This document shows positions 1 to 9,952 of a stretch of 64,000 nucleotides of DNA, piece after piece. A program made the translations under genes and the position numbers. Below the pieces are notes generated by a model. The model saw nothing but the letters and a program-made list of their open reading frames with translations, was not told the origin of the DNA and searched no databases. This stretch comes from Colwellia piezophila ATCC BAA-637 (lineage in GTDB: Bacteria; Pseudomonadota; Gammaproteobacteria; Enterobacterales; Alteromonadaceae), in the NCBI RefSeq assembly GCF_000378625.1, contig NZ_KB905163.1:299175-363174 (forward strand), given 5' to 3'. Numbering within the stretch: the stretch's first letter is position 1; the number at the start of each line of letters is the position of its first letter.

Positions 1-64
1 ACACTGCCATTGTCGCAACTAGGCGCTGCTCTCGACTATTGAGTTGTTGCCACCATACTTTCAT
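1..64 (-). CDS. gspM: Type II secretion protein GspM, N-terminal fragment
   Basis: Only the first 21 codons lie in the window; the gene runs off the left edge. The ATG overlaps the gspL stop codon in a TAATG arrangement, which indicates translational coupling. The visible peptide begins MKVWWQQLNSREQRLVATMA, the usual GspM pattern of a short cytoplasmic stretch with a W-x-x-L-xx-RE motif leading into one membrane helix. GspM is a bitopic inner-membrane protein that pairs with GspL in the assembly platform. The call rests on this short match and on gene order. Confidence 0.8.
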   Translation of the reverse strand, partial: MKVWWQQLNSREQRLVATMAV

Positions 65-1431
65 TATGATGTTTCCTTATTACTTTTATTACGACGTTGC
101 TTGGCGATAGATTTTCGCTTACTTGATGTTTGACTAGCCCCTTTATTCATTGCTTTATTAGAAATACTGAAAGAGCCGGTTACCTGGTCACCTTGATTAC
201 TTTGTGAGCCTTGCTTAACGGTTAGGTTAGCTGCCGCTAAGGCAACACTAAACTGCTCAAAGGCTTGATAATCTTTTGCTACGGCTTGAATCCGTAATTC
301 TTGTCGTTTGCCATCAAACTTTATTGTTTCTGGCTTTAGTGCCGGCACTTTGGCAAATACCGGTTGTAATTTCGCTAACATAGCTAAAAAACCTTGCTGG
401 TCATTTACCCCTCCCAATAATGCTAACTCTCGATTCAGTTGCGATTTAATGGTGGCCACACGTACTCTTTTTGTTTTTGGGAAAGCCTTTTTATAATGGG
501 CAATAATGCTTTCTTGGACCTTATCTTGCTCAGTATTCAGCTGCCATAACTGGGCCCCCTTATCACCTAAGTTAAGTAATAAAGCAAATAAAGCCACTCC
601 GGCAACCCATAACCATTGTTGTGAGGCATTACCTCGGGTTTCTTTAACTTTGTATTGCCCTTGCAGTAAATTAAAACGATTTAATTTACTGTCCTTAGCT
701 GGCTTAGCCATCAATGCTAAAGGTAATTCTTCAGGCATAGCTGTTATCGCTAATTGTTCACTACCAGCCAAAGGTGAATAAGCCTCAATGCGAACCTGGC
801 TTGGTGCTTCATTGCCGGCAACTGCCACCCCCCCTTTTTCTGGCTGAGTGGATAATGCCTGACAGTGCAACTGCCATGTATTGGTATCGACCGTAAAACC
901 TTGCCAACTATTTTGGCGAACAATCACTTGTTGCTCGCTAGCATCACCTAGGCTAATGGCACTCCAACCATCAACAACCTGCGGCATAACTAAGACATCA
1001 GGCAAAATAGATTTAGCGTCAATATTTGCATCAGCCAACCATGACAACCACAACTGCATCTGCTTATGGGCAACAATTGCGGTAAAACAATTATTATCTT
1101 GCTCATCATTGGCTAAGTCTGCGTAGGCAAAAAACAGCTTATCTACGTCTTCAGCTAAGCTATCTTCTAACATGTATGGCACGGCTAAACGTATAGCTCG
1201 GGAGGATTTCGCCGGTACTTGCACAGACTTCAGCAACACATCACATCCCGGTACTAATACCTTGACGGTTCGACTTTCTGCTTTACTGGTCAATTCACTT
1301 AGCTGCTCAACACCCTTGAGCTCGCCACTGGCAATAATTTCTTGTTCATTAGTGTTGGTTTGATCGACCACCAACCAATGAATGGTATTGTGCGCTTGAC
1401 TGCCCAAGCGGATAAATAATGTCTCTGCCAT
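64..1431 (-). CDS. gspL: Type II secretion inner-membrane platform protein GspL
   Basis: The 455-residue protein has the GspL layout: an actin-like cytoplasmic domain (about residues 1-250) that docks the GspE ATPase, one membrane helix near residues 271-288, and a periplasmic ferredoxin-like domain (about 340-430). It ends in a very basic Lys/Arg/Ser tail of roughly 25 residues, longer than in most relatives. The start codon overlaps the gspK stop by one base and the stop overlaps the gspM start, so gspK-L-M is tightly coupled. GspL links the cytoplasmic motor to the pseudopilus. Fold assignment is from family knowledge; the helix and gene order are visible. Confidence 0.93.
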   Translation of the reverse strand: MAETLFIRLGSQAHNTIHWLVVDQTNTNEQEIIASGELKGVEQLSELTSKAESRTVKVLVPGCDVLLKSVQVPAKSSRAIRLAVPYMLEDSLAEDVDKLFFAYADLANDEQDNNCFTAIVAHKQMQLWLSWLADANIDAKSILPDVLVMPQVVDGWSAISLGDASEQQVIVRQNSWQGFTVDTNTWQLHCQALSTQPEKGGVAVAGNEAPSQVRIEAYSPLAGSEQLAITAMPEELPLALMAKPAKDSKLNRFNLLQGQYKVKETRGNASQQWLWVAGVALFALLLNLGDKGAQLWQLNTEQDKVQESIIAHYKKAFPKTKRVRVATIKSQLNRELALLGGVNDQQGFLAMLAKLQPVFAKVPALKPETIKFDGKRQELRIQAVAKDYQAFEQFSVALAAANLTVKQGSQSNQGDQVTGSFSISNKAMNKGASQTSSKRKSIAKQRRNKSNKETS

Positions 1432-2528
1432 TAGTTGCGTCCTATTGTACGACTAATTACTTGAATTTGTTGTGTCTTAGTAATTTTCATTATTGAGCTC
1501 ATAGAGAAGTAGCTGTTATTAAAGCGGGCACTGGCTTTTAATTTAAAATATTCACTATCGATAACAAATTGCGCTTTTTGCCACTCTTCTAGATTAACCT
1601 TAGTTAATTCAGGTAGATTAAAGAAATCTGCTTTATTTTCATAGCCAGAACTGTCTCTAGCACTTAGAATTTGTTGGGCATCATCAAGGTCTGAATCAAG
1701 TAAGGCTTGTAATAGTTCTGGTTTTTCTGCATCTAAGGTATTGATATTGATTAGGTGCTGAGCATTTTGTGGTAGTACGCACACATACGGCGTTAACGCT
1801 AAAATAACGGCAGGAGTAAAGTGCTCAATTAATCTTAATTCGTTAATGCTGCCTAAATAACTATTTGCAGCGAGATAAGGGAATTCACGCGACGCATAAT
1901 CATTATCTTCCGCGCCCCCAGAGCCAGTGATCATATCATTACCATCAAGCCAATCGGTTAACGCATTAACCATGGCTTCGGCTTCAAAATTACCCACGCC
2001 TTCAATATTCAAGTTGCTAATAAGCCCTTCCAATACTGTTGCCGCAGGTAACTGTTTTGCACTGCCGGATCTACTTGCTGGGGTAGTCTTTTTACTCTCA
2101 GTTTTTGACGAGCTGGATGATTTTCCCGAATCACTATCACCAGCTTCATCTTTTGTTTTTGCTTTCGGGTGTAAAGCGTTAAGGTTCAAACAGCTTTGTA
2201 AATCCGTTATTTCACCACTTATCTCGCCAAAATCAACCGGGTAAGTAGTTGCCTCTGCCGCCCAAATTTGTTCAAGATGCGTGACGGCGGGTTCATCTTT
2301 AAAGGCTTTAATTAACACCCTTTTGCTAAAAGCCTCGGCCCCCATAGCATACCAATAAGCTTGCTGATTATAACTAATATTGGTACTGCGCTGCATTTGT
2401 GTATGTAAGCGGGTGGTCATCTGCGCAGCAATAATGGAGCATAACGCAACAATAAGCATTACAGTAATTAGAGCGACACCACGTTGACCGGACTTACTGA
2501 TAGGGGCTGATATAGATTTAATGGCCAT
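1431..2528 (-). CDS. gspK: Type II secretion minor pseudopilin GspK
   Basis: GspK is the large minor pseudopilin at the pseudopilus tip, acting with GspI and GspJ. The 365-residue protein starts with a basic leader followed by a pilin-like hydrophobic helix (GVALITVMLIVALC, about residues 17-30). As is typical for GspK, the +5 glutamate of other pseudopilins is absent. Length fits the family. An unusual Ser/Lys/Thr/Asp-rich low-complexity stretch occupies about residues 122-160, inside the region that would form the globular alpha domain; it is probably a disordered loop. The gene lies 3 bases after gspJ and overlaps gspL by one base. Confidence 0.94.
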   Translation of the reverse strand: MAIKSISAPISKSGQRGVALITVMLIVALCSIIAAQMTTRLHTQMQRSTNISYNQQAYWYAMGAEAFSKRVLIKAFKDEPAVTHLEQIWAAEATTYPVDFGEISGEITDLQSCLNLNALHPKAKTKDEAGDSDSGKSSSSSKTESKKTTPASRSGSAKQLPAATVLEGLISNLNIEGVGNFEAEAMVNALTDWLDGNDMITGSGGAEDNDYASREFPYLAANSYLGSINELRLIEHFTPAVILALTPYVCVLPQNAQHLININTLDAEKPELLQALLDSDLDDAQQILSARDSSGYENKADFFNLPELTKVNLEEWQKAQFVIDSEYFKLKASARFNNSYFSMSSIMKITKTQQIQVISRTIGRN

Positions 2529-2531
2529 ACC

Positions 2532-3188
2532 CTACCCCCCACTCTGTGCATCAGCAAGGTCACCGGCCACAAGAAACTGACGACGAATTAAGCCGTAATC
2601 TTGACTTTCAATCTCAATAGCGATGGCTTGCGGTAAAGCATTGCCCGACCATTTCTCTTGCCATTTTTGGCCATCATAAAATTCGAAAGCTAAGCTGGTA
2701 ATATTGGTTATTAACGGCCTAACTCTTGGCTCTTGACCCACCACAGCATCAACAAAATTGTAGTGTAAGCGTTCTAGCGTTTCATCGACAAGGCGATAGG
2801 CCACATTTTGCATGTCACCACGAGGCAATAATAAGCCTGGATTGGTCCAGCCATTGCGCACAAAGGCAATGGCTTGTTCATCGGCTAAAAAACTGTCATC
2901 CGCCGTTTGTAAAAAGTTTTTACTGGGTGCCTCTCCATTAATACGCATGCTGCGTTTAGCAATTTGGGTAAAATCTCTTTCCATTAACATAAAGGCACGT
3001 TGTAGTTCATTTTGCCGGTCACTGCGTATTTTTGAATTTTCATCACCGCGCAACACGGTATCAAAAATAGTAAAACTTGCTAAACTGACCACAGAAAATA
3101 TCGCAATGGCGATCAGCACTTCTAGCAAGGTAAAGCCTTGTTGCCCACCAGCATATGTAAACGACGGCTTTCTAGTGCTTGAAATCAT
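2532..3188 (-). CDS. gspJ: Type II secretion minor pseudopilin GspJ
   Basis: A 218-residue pseudopilin with a prepilin peptidase site and N-terminal helix (GFTLLEVLIAIAIFS, about residues 18-32) including the conserved Glu at +5. It forms the tip complex with GspI and GspK. The start overlaps the gspI stop codon by one base. The C-terminal part carries the family's beta-rich pattern with the ITSLAFEFYDGQKW segment typical of GspJ. Prepilin peptidase (GspO/PilD) is not encoded in this window and must be supplied elsewhere. Confidence 0.95.
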   Translation of the reverse strand: MISSTRKPSFTYAGGQQGFTLLEVLIAIAIFSVVSLASFTIFDTVLRGDENSKIRSDRQNELQRAFMLMERDFTQIAKRSMRINGEAPSKNFLQTADDSFLADEQAIAFVRNGWTNPGLLLPRGDMQNVAYRLVDETLERLHYNFVDAVVGQEPRVRPLITNITSLAFEFYDGQKWQEKWSGNALPQAIAIEIESQDYGLIRRQFLVAGDLADAQSGG

Positions 3189-3604
3189 CAGGGTTTACTC
3201 TGTGCAAGGTAAGTCATCATACTGGCGGTAACCAGTTTATCATCTTCATTTAGACGTACTTCCATCACCACGGAACGTAATTCTTTATTGGTAGTTTTAA
3301 TCACCTTTTGTTGCCAATACCAAGTACGCCCCGCCATTTTTACTTCACCTTTTTTATTGTTTTTTGGTGGCCAGCTTTTATCTAAACTGACTTCGACTAA
3401 TTGATTCGAGGCGACCCAATTAGCAAACATTTGCTCTTCTAAATGACTAATGTGGCGATAGTTATTATCGGCAACACCCAATAAGGCAACACCGGCGATA
3501 GCAAAGACAGCCATAGCGAGCATCACTTCAATTAAGGTAAAAGCCGTTTGTTTAGTGCGCTTACTTTTATTGGTGAACGCCACGGTGTTAGTGATATCAA
3601 TCAT
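3188..3604 (-). CDS. gspI: Type II secretion minor pseudopilin GspI
   Basis: A 138-residue minor pseudopilin with the cleavage and helix motif AFTLIEVMLAMAVFA. The open frame extends upstream to 3622, but I chose the internal ATG at 3604 (protein beginning MIDITN): it overlaps the gspH stop by 8 bases, as coupled genes do, and gives a leader of normal length. GspI initiates tip assembly with GspJ and GspK. The remaining sequence (WYWQQKV, MEVRLNEDD) is typical of the small GspI globular domain. Confidence 0.93.
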   Translation of the reverse strand: MIDITNTVAFTNKSKRTKQTAFTLIEVMLAMAVFAIAGVALLGVADNNYRHISHLEEQMFANWVASNQLVEVSLDKSWPPKNNKKGEVKMAGRTWYWQQKVIKTTNKELRSVVMEVRLNEDDKLVTASMMTYLAQSKP

Positions 3605-4214
3605 CAAGTAATGGCCCCTCAATGGTTAATGGAATGCTATATATACCCGTCACGCGATAAGCTAAATCTTCCGCGTCTTCAATAAAAGCCAGGTCTTCAT
3701 TTAAGCGAAAAGTAACACTAAAAGGCGTTAGATCACCGCCGGAAAGAATGTACACTTGGGGAATTAATTTCTTCTCTTGCTCTTCTCTTGACATTAAAGT
3801 GAAATCATCTTCATCTTTTTCTTTAAACGTATCAGCATCAAAAAGCAAAGGTTCGTCTATAGGTAAATCATCAAGTTCTAGACTCAGCTCTATCCCTTCA
3901 GGCATGGTGACATTGGCTAGCCAATCTTGATCGGGGATGTCTGTCCACTGAGTGCCGTCATAACCAAGAAACTGATAACTGTCTTTTTTAACAACCAAAC
4001 CCAATTCAATATTATTGAGCATGCCATAATCAGCAGCCACTTCAAAAATAGCGGCAAAGCGGGCACTTTCATGTTTTAACTTATCTGCAGGATTATTACC
4101 GGAAAAATTAAACTGCACCAAACTAGCCATAAGACCAATCAACACAATAACGACCATCACCTCAATTAAGGTAAAGCCACGGTGTTTTATTGTTAATGCC
4201 GATAGTTTTTTCAT
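3597..4214 (-). CDS. gspH: Type II secretion pseudopilin GspH
   Basis: A 205-residue pseudopilin with the motif GFTLIEVMVVIVLIGLMASL following a short basic leader. GspH joins the pseudopilus shaft to the GspI-J-K tip. The C-terminal domain is acidic and slightly longer than in enterobacterial GspH. It is separated from gspG by a 130-base gap holding a large inverted repeat (see 4244-4325), while its stop overlaps gspI. Position between G and I and the pilin motif make the call secure. Confidence 0.93.
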   Translation of the reverse strand: MKKLSALTIKHRGFTLIEVMVVIVLIGLMASLVQFNFSGNNPADKLKHESARFAAIFEVAADYGMLNNIELGLVVKKDSYQFLGYDGTQWTDIPDQDWLANVTMPEGIELSLELDDLPIDEPLLFDADTFKEKDEDDFTLMSREEQEKKLIPQVYILSGGDLTPFSVTFRLNEDLAFIEDAEDLAYRVTGIYSIPLTIEGPLLDD

Positions 4215-4243
4215 AAAGAAATCCGTAATGGTTGAGCTTGAAG

Positions 4244-4325
4244 CTGTAAGATTAAATTTAAAGGAAATTGCACGGAGTTGACGCTAGTCAATGAGTACCT
4301 TTGACGCCTAAATTTAGTTTTACAG
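4244..4325. repeat. Inverted repeat in the gspG-gspH gap
   Basis: Two arms, CTGTAAGATTAAATTTA (4244-4260) and TAAATTTAGTTTTACAG (4309-4325), pair as CTGTAA/TTACAG plus TAAATTTA with itself, with a short internal mismatch. A small inner dyad, TTGAC-GCTA-GTCAA, lies between them. The structure would form in the gsp transcript just downstream of gspG. There is no U-run, so it looks more like an RNA-stabilising or processing structure than a terminator. The role is inferred. Confidence 0.5.
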
Positions 4326-4344
4326 CAATAAGATCAGCTATTAC

Positions 4345-4782
4345 CTATTGGAAGTCGCCCAAATTCCAATTGCCTATATCATCTTCTGTACCGGCTTCAC
4401 CATCTGGCCCCACTGAAAAGACATCCATTCTACCCTGTTCACCTGGATTCAATAAAACATATTCATTGCCCCAAGGATCTTTTGGTAAACGTTTGATATA
4501 GCCATCTTCAGGGAAACGACGTGGCTCTGGCTCAATATCGGTTTGTTCAACTAGTGCATCCAAACCTTGCTCTGTGGTTGGATAATCATAATTATCCATT
4601 TTATATAAACTTAAAGACGTCTCTAGCGCAGTAACATCCGATATCGCTTTCTGCATGTTGGCGCGCTCTTGACTACCCATCAAATTAGGTACCACCATAC
4701 TGGCAAGAATACCGAGAATAACGATGACCACCATCACTTCTAATAAGGTAAAACCTTGTACTTTTTTCATATTCATATTCAT
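4345..4782 (-). CDS. gspG: Type II secretion major pseudopilin GspG
   Basis: GspG is the major subunit of the pseudopilus. The 145-residue protein has a short leader, the cleavage/helix motif GFTLLEVMVVIVILGI, and the C-terminal segment PWGNEYVLLNPGEQGRMDVF with acidic residues that form the calcium-binding loop in known GspG structures (GPDGEAGTEDD). Length is normal. It is flanked on both sides by intergenic stem-loops (4814-4856 and 4244-4325), which may let this abundant subunit be made in excess of its operon partners. Confidence 0.97.
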   Translation of the reverse strand: MNMNMKKVQGFTLLEVMVVIVILGILASMVVPNLMGSQERANMQKAISDVTALETSLSLYKMDNYDYPTTEQGLDALVEQTDIEPEPRRFPEDGYIKRLPKDPWGNEYVLLNPGEQGRMDVFSVGPDGEAGTEDDIGNWNLGDFQ

Positions 4783-4813
4783 ATTACTTTCCTAAAGTCT
4801 GATAAATTGAGAA

Positions 4814-4856
4814 TTCGACAACTGTGTGCGCAAACAGTTACCGATAAGTTGTCGAA
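4814..4856. repeat. Stem-loop in the gspF-gspG gap
   Basis: Perfect 10-base arms, TTCGACAACT (4814-4823) and AGTTGTCGAA (4847-4856), flank an internal dyad (AACTGT/ACAGTT). It lies in the 80-base gap upstream of gspG on the transcribed strand. A short U-run follows neither arm in the direction of gsp transcription, so it is not a canonical terminator. Confidence 0.55.
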
Positions 4857-4862
4857 AAATGT

Positions 4863-6104
4863 TTAGCCACCGACTAAGCTATTAAGTTGTAAAATCGGCT
4901 CTAATATAGCCATAACAATAAAGAGTACTACCCCTGCCATCCCAACCATTAGTGCGGGTTCAAAGGCCTTTAAAGAGATACTCACTAAGGCTTCAAACTC
5001 TCTATCTTGGTTATCCGCAGCACGACCTAACATATGCTCCAACTTACCACTTTTTTCGCCACTGGCAATCATATGCAACATCATCGGAGGGAACAATTTA
5101 GTTTTCTCTAATGACACTCGCAAACTAGCGCCCTCGCGTACTTTATCGGTAGCAGCGTTTACTTGTTTCTTGATATATAAATTATCAAGTACTTGACTGG
5201 ATATACGCATACTTTCTAACAAAGGCACAGCACTGGCGGTTAAAATACTTAACGTACGAGCGAAACGTGCGGTATTGATACCGCGAGCTACTTTGCCTAT
5301 ACCGGGTATACGCAATAAATTCCGGTGGAAAGCCATTTCAAAATCTGGTTTTTTTAACAACTGAGAAAACAGTAACACCAGGCCGACCACCAAAATAACC
5401 AAAGCTAAACCATAATCACGTAGAAAATCACTACTGGCAATCAAAAACTGTGTAGTACCAGGTAAGTTCTCGCCCATATGCTCAAATTGACCGACAATTT
5501 TTGGCACTACCGCCGTTAATAATATGGCGATAACACCAACAGCCACCACGGTCATAATAATAGGATAAACCAGCGCTTGTATAAGTTGCGAGCGCATTTG
5601 TTGACGCTGTTCAGTATAATCTGCTAAGCGATTAAGTACATTATCCAGATGTCCTGACTTTTCACCCGCGGCAACCATAGCCCGATACAAACGATTAAAT
5701 ACCTTAGGGTATTCAGCCATACTCTCAGATAAACCATAACCTTCGGTAACTTTAGTACGCACGCCCATGATCATACTTTTAATGCGATTTTTTTCACATT
5801 GTTCCGCAACCGCTATTAAGGATTCTTCTAAAGGTAGCCCTGACTCAACTAAGGTCGCTAATTGGCGAGTAATAAGTGCTAACTCGGCTGCCGATACTTT
5901 GGCACCCGCAGGTTGACCAAGAATAGCGGCGAAGCCGGTTTTCTCATTTTTCGCTTTGCCTTTCGCTAAGGTCGCGGTAACGGCGATGGGCATTAAGCCT
6001 TGCTCACGTAACAAGCCGCGTACTTGTCTTGGCGTATCACCCTCAATAACGCCTTTTTTAGTTTTACCGCGACTATCTACCGCTTGGTATTCAAATGCTG
6101 CCAT
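4863..6104 (-). CDS. gspF: Type II secretion inner-membrane platform protein GspF
   Basis: GspF is the polytopic core of the assembly platform that couples GspE rotation to pseudopilin insertion. The 413-residue protein has the two repeated GspF cytoplasmic domains (about 75-200 and 280-400) and three hydrophobic helices (about 175-200, 230-250, 380-400). Characteristic motifs include ALITRQLATLVESGLPLEES and its repeat FARTLSILTASAVPLLES. The N-terminal start MAAFEYQAVDSRGK is the family consensus. It is separated from gspE by 113 bases containing a small stem-loop. Confidence 0.96.
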   Translation of the reverse strand: MAAFEYQAVDSRGKTKKGVIEGDTPRQVRGLLREQGLMPIAVTATLAKGKAKNEKTGFAAILGQPAGAKVSAAELALITRQLATLVESGLPLEESLIAVAEQCEKNRIKSMIMGVRTKVTEGYGLSESMAEYPKVFNRLYRAMVAAGEKSGHLDNVLNRLADYTEQRQQMRSQLIQALVYPIIMTVVAVGVIAILLTAVVPKIVGQFEHMGENLPGTTQFLIASSDFLRDYGLALVILVVGLVLLFSQLLKKPDFEMAFHRNLLRIPGIGKVARGINTARFARTLSILTASAVPLLESMRISSQVLDNLYIKKQVNAATDKVREGASLRVSLEKTKLFPPMMLHMIASGEKSGKLEHMLGRAADNQDREFEALVSISLKAFEPALMVGMAGVVLFIVMAILEPILQLNSLVGG

Positions 6105-6181
6105 TACTTATAATGAGTACTTATATAGTTATTTTCGTTATATGAATTCTATTAATTCACTTTTGAGTCTATCTCGTTCCA

Positions 6182-6211
6182 TTGAGCATAATTACGTCGT
6201 TGATTGCTCAA
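6182..6211. repeat. Stem-loop in the gspE-gspF gap
   Basis: Seven-base arms TTGAGCA (6182-6188) and TGCTCAA (6205-6211) flank a 16-base loop just downstream of the gspE stop on the transcribed strand. It is weaker than the gspG-flanking structures and has no U-tract. Confidence 0.35.
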
Positions 6212-6217
6212 GTCACG

Positions 6218-7747
6218 TTAATCTTCTCGAGTAACACGTAAAACTTCCTCTAAGGTAGTTTGCCCTAGCATTACTTTATCAAAGCCATCTCGGCGTATAC
6301 TGGCATTGCCTTTACGAGCATATTTTTCAATGGCTTGTTCACCATGACCATTATGAATAATCTCTCGTATTTGTTCATCAACAGGCAGTAATTCATGAAT
6401 ACCCATACGGCCACGATAACCTTTAAAACTACATTCTTTACAGCCAACAGCGCGATATATCACCACTTTATTATCGTCGGCTAAGGCTAATAAATGTCGC
6501 TCTTCATCATCAGGTAAATGGCTTTCTTTACAATGTATACACAGCGTGCGCACCAGACGTTGCGCCAAAACGCCCAATAAACTTGAAGACAGCAAAAATG
6601 GCTCTACGCCCATATCTTCCATACGGGTTATGGCACCGGCAGCCGTATTGGTATGTAAGGTAGATAAAACCAAATGACCGGTTAAACTGGCTTGAACGGC
6701 AATTTGTGCGGTTTCTAAATCGCGAATTTCACCCACCATTACCACATCAGGATCTTGACGTAAAATGGCGCGCAGGCCACGAGCAAAGGTCATATCCACT
6801 TTAGTATTGACTTGCATTTGCCCTATGCCTTCAATGGAGTATTCAATCGGGTCTTCGCAGGTCAAAATATTGCGTTCTTTGGCATCGATTTGCATGAGGC
6901 CAGCATAAAGTGTGGTACTTTTACCTGAGCCAGTAGGACCGGTAACTAAAATGATGCCATGAGGCTTTTCAATCAGCTTGGAAAAATTAGCTCGGTTAGT
7001 GTCGGTCATACCCAAGTCTTTCAAATCTAGACGGGCAGCATTTTTATCGAGTAATCTTAACACCACTCGTTCGCCATGGCCTGTTGGCATAGTTGAAACA
7101 CGCACATCAACAGCACGACCACCTATACGTAGAGAGATGCGACCATCTTGTGGAATACGTTTTTCGGCAATATCGAGCTTTGCCATAACCTTAATACGTG
7201 AAACCAACAAGGAAGCAAGTTTTCGATTGGGTTTTAAAATTTCCCGTAAAATACCATCGACGCGAAAGCGAATTTGTAAGCTATTTTCAAAGGTTTCAAT
7301 ATGGATATCAGAAGCACTTTCTTTGATGGCTTCGCTGAGCATGGCATTGATCAGTTTAATGATTGGTGCATCATCTTCATTTTCCAGCAAATCTTCACTT
7401 TCAGTAAACTCATCGGCCAAGGAATATAAATCCACTTCATTACCGATATCTTCCATCATTTGCTGGGCTTCAGAAGAATCCCTTTGGTAAGCTTGAGTCA
7501 GCAGTAATTCAAATGCTGGTAGCTGTAAAAAGTCAAAGTTAAAGGGTGCTTTGAGTATACGACGAATTTCTAAAATGATATCGAAATTAACATCATCCAA
7601 GCAATGTAAAATATAACCACCGGCTTCTTCGTCGGTAGAAATGAGTACACTATGGCGTTTAGCAAAAGCGAACGGCAACAACCAAGCGCTGTTCGTTTCC
7701 TCTTGGTCTGTTGCTTCAATACCGATTTCAGCTACATCATCAGCCAT
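6218..7747 (-). CDS. gspE: Type II secretion ATPase GspE
   Basis: GspE is the cytoplasmic hexameric ATPase that drives pseudopilus growth. The 509-residue protein carries the Walker A motif [10 protein letters not shown], an Asp box, the Walker B-type segment [14 protein letters not shown], a His box ([12 protein letters not shown]), and the CxxC...CxxC zinc-binding loop (CIHCKES ... VGCKECSF) between about residues 400 and 445. The N-terminal domain that binds GspL is present. The C-terminus [10 protein letters not shown] is the family consensus. The start codon overlaps the gspD stop by one base, so translation is probably coupled. Confidence 0.97.
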   Translation of the reverse strand: MADDVAEIGIEATDQEETNSAWLLPFAFAKRHSVLISTDEEAGGYILHCLDDVNFDIILEIRRILKAPFNFDFLQLPAFELLLTQAYQRDSSEAQQMMEDIGNEVDLYSLADEFTESEDLLENEDDAPIIKLINAMLSEAIKESASDIHIETFENSLQIRFRVDGILREILKPNRKLASLLVSRIKVMAKLDIAEKRIPQDGRISLRIGGRAVDVRVSTMPTGHGERVVLRLLDKNAARLDLKDLGMTDTNRANFSKLIEKPHGIILVTGPTGSGKSTTLYAGLMQIDAKERNILTCEDPIEYSIEGIGQMQVNTKVDMTFARGLRAILRQDPDVVMVGEIRDLETAQIAVQASLTGHLVLSTLHTNTAAGAITRMEDMGVEPFLLSSSLLGVLAQRLVRTLCIHCKESHLPDDEERHLLALADDNKVVIYRAVGCKECSFKGYRGRMGIHELLPVDEQIREIIHNGHGEQAIEKYARKGNASIRRDGFDKVMLGQTTLEEVLRVTRED

Positions 7748-9825
7748 TAGTGCTTATCTTCTGTTGGTGGTTTAGGCAAGTCGATATTGCTGTCTTCAAC
7801 ACTTTTGCCGTTAAGCTTATTCTGATAGTCTTCAAATGAGGGTGGTAACGCTAACTTATCTTGCCACTGCGGCAATATTGGCATATTTTCATTACTCATT
7901 AACGACAAACCTTCTTCCTGTTTACGAATTTGATCGGCGCGAATATAGTTATATTTTGATTCACTGATTTCGTTCATTAAGCCGGCATCACGAATGATGG
8001 TAGCGCGTAAAAACACCATTAAATTGCGTTTACGGGTGGTATTCGAGGTGGATTTAAACAAGTGACCAATAAAGGGAATATCACCTAAGATTGGTACCTT
8101 TTGCACACTTTCTTGCACATCTTCATCAATTAAACCACCTAACACTATGGTTGCGCCACTATCCGCTATTACCGTGGTTTTAATTTCTCTTTTATTGATG
8201 GAGATATCAACCCCGGTAGTACCACTTACCGAAGAGACTTCTTGTTCAATTATGAGCTGCACCGCATTGCCTTCATTAATTTGCGGGGTTACCCGTAACT
8301 TGATACCCACTTCTTGGCGGTCAACCGTTTGAAAAGGATTCGAGTTATTACTACCTGTTTGTGAACCGGTAATAATAGGAACTTCCTGACCAACAAGAAA
8401 ATAGGCTTCTTCGTTGTCTAAGGTAGTAATACTCGGTGTCGCTAGAATATTAGAATTGGTATCACTACTTACCGCTTGTACGATAGCGCCCCAGTCATTT
8501 TTTGCGATACCAAACATCATACCGCTAACATTACCCAGTACTTGCGCAAGTATGCTGTAATCGCCATTAGTATCCGGGTTTACTATAGTATCGCCATTTT
8601 CTTTGATAATAGTGGTGCCCTTCTCGCCTTCGGCGGCAATTGACCCTGCAGCAATAGAAGAAATACTGGCTGGGCCATTAGTAAATTGGGTAAAACCACC
8701 TGCCTCGTTATACCATTGCACACCTAAACTAATACCATCACTTTCAAACACTTCAACAATAATAGCCTCAATTAATACTTGCGCACGACGTTTATCGAGT
8801 TGACGAATAACCTCCTTTAAAGAGCGCAACATATCAGGCTGTGCGGTGATTACCAAACTATTGGTAGACTCATGAGCTTCAATACTGACATTACGTTTTG
8901 TACTGCTGGTGCGGCTTTTAGTTTTTGTGCCTGTGCTTTCTGAGGAAATTGAATCACTAACCCCTTGCAATACCTTAACTAAGTCCTCTGCTTTTGAGTA
9001 TTTCAGGAAATGAACATAAGTATTACCACTACTTTCTAATTCGCTATCTAAGCGTTTAATCAAACGAGTGACCCGTTCACGTGCTTGCACTTCACCACTG
9101 ACAATCACGCTATTTGATCTATCATCGGCAACAATTTTAGGAATAAGAAAGGTTGGTTGGCCCGACTTACCACTGCTCGGTTTGTTCATTGCTTCTATAA
9201 TGCGTACCATCTCACCCGCAGAAGCATATTGCAGTTTGATAATCTCCACATCTTGATCGCCTGCTCTATCAACGCGTTCGATAATTTTTACTAACCTGTT
9301 AACCGTAGAAGCGGTACCGGTAAGCATAATGACATTAGCAGGATCGTAGTTAACGACATTACCACCACCGGCTTGATCTGATAATTGTCGTAATAAGGGT
9401 ACTAATTCACGAACGGTAACATTTTTTACTTCCACCACACGGGTAACCATCTCATCACCCATGAGATTACTTTTATCACCGACCACCGGAATCGCGGCAG
9501 TTTTAGCATCTTTATTACGAATGATTTTGACGATGTTGTGATTCATTTCTACAGCCGCATAGCCGTAGACTTCGAGGACATTAAGAAAAAATTGATAATA
9601 TTGCTCTTCAGATAATAAATCATAACTGCGAACATTAATTTTGCCACGGACATTAGGGTCGATAATCATGGTTTTTTTCAAGTTTTTACCGACGATATTA
9701 ACGAACTCGGTTATTTCAGTGCCTTTAAAGTTTGGCGAGTATTGCGCTGCACTGGCTTGCCCGACAAAACATAAGCCATTAATCGCTAGCGCCGTTATTA
9801 AGGTTAGTAAAAACTTTTTCATCAT
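7747..9825 (-). CDS. gspD: Type II secretion outer-membrane secretin GspD
   Basis: GspD forms the outer-membrane channel through which folded proteins leave the cell. The 692-residue precursor has a signal peptide ending near QASA (residue 26), then the N0 domain ([20 protein letters not shown]), N1-N3 repeats (about 125-340) and the secretin core ending with motifs such as [17 protein letters not shown] Ser/Thr-rich linker inside N3 (about 295-315) and a roughly 40-residue C-terminal tail are visible; the tail could be the S domain. No pilotin gene is seen nearby. There are two adjacent ATG codons; the first is used here. Confidence 0.97.
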   Translation of the reverse strand: MMKKFLLTLITALAINGLCFVGQASAAQYSPNFKGTEITEFVNIVGKNLKKTMIIDPNVRGKINVRSYDLLSEEQYYQFFLNVLEVYGYAAVEMNHNIVKIIRNKDAKTAAIPVVGDKSNLMGDEMVTRVVEVKNVTVRELVPLLRQLSDQAGGGNVVNYDPANVIMLTGTASTVNRLVKIIERVDRAGDQDVEIIKLQYASAGEMVRIIEAMNKPSSGKSGQPTFLIPKIVADDRSNSVIVSGEVQARERVTRLIKRLDSELESSGNTYVHFLKYSKAEDLVKVLQGVSDSISSESTGTKTKSRTSSTKRNVSIEAHESTNSLVITAQPDMLRSLKEVIRQLDKRRAQVLIEAIIVEVFESDGISLGVQWYNEAGGFTQFTNGPASISSIAAGSIAAEGEKGTTIIKENGDTIVNPDTNGDYSILAQVLGNVSGMMFGIAKNDWGAIVQAVSSDTNSNILATPSITTLDNEEAYFLVGQEVPIITGSQTGSNNSNPFQTVDRQEVGIKLRVTPQINEGNAVQLIIEQEVSSVSGTTGVDISINKREIKTTVIADSGATIVLGGLIDEDVQESVQKVPILGDIPFIGHLFKSTSNTTRKRNLMVFLRATIIRDAGLMNEISESKYNYIRADQIRKQEEGLSLMSNENMPILPQWQDKLALPPSFEDYQNKLNGKSVEDSNIDLPKPPTEDKH

Positions 9826-9870
9826 GATAAGTGTCTCTGCTTTCTTTACTTTAATAGAAAATCTTTATTA

Positions 9871-9920
9871 GGTGTTTTTATCGCTAAGCTTTAACAATGA
9901 GTCATCGCTTAAAAACCACC
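9871..9920. repeat. Stem-loop in the gspC-gspD gap
   Basis: Arms GGTGTTTTTA (9871-9880) and TAAAAACCACC (9910-9920) pair with one bulged base, enclosing a 29-base loop in the 127-base gap between gspC and gspD. A role in separating gspC and gspD expression is possible but inferred. Confidence 0.4.
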
Positions 9921-9952
9921 TTGTTTTTATTGTTATTTTGTTCGCTTCAGTC

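Noticed and set aside
4301..4501. Plus-strand frames opposite the gsp operon
   Set aside because: They mirror the codon pattern of gspG on the other strand. The same holds for the other long antisense frames in gsp, rnr, the RND genes and the ClC gene.
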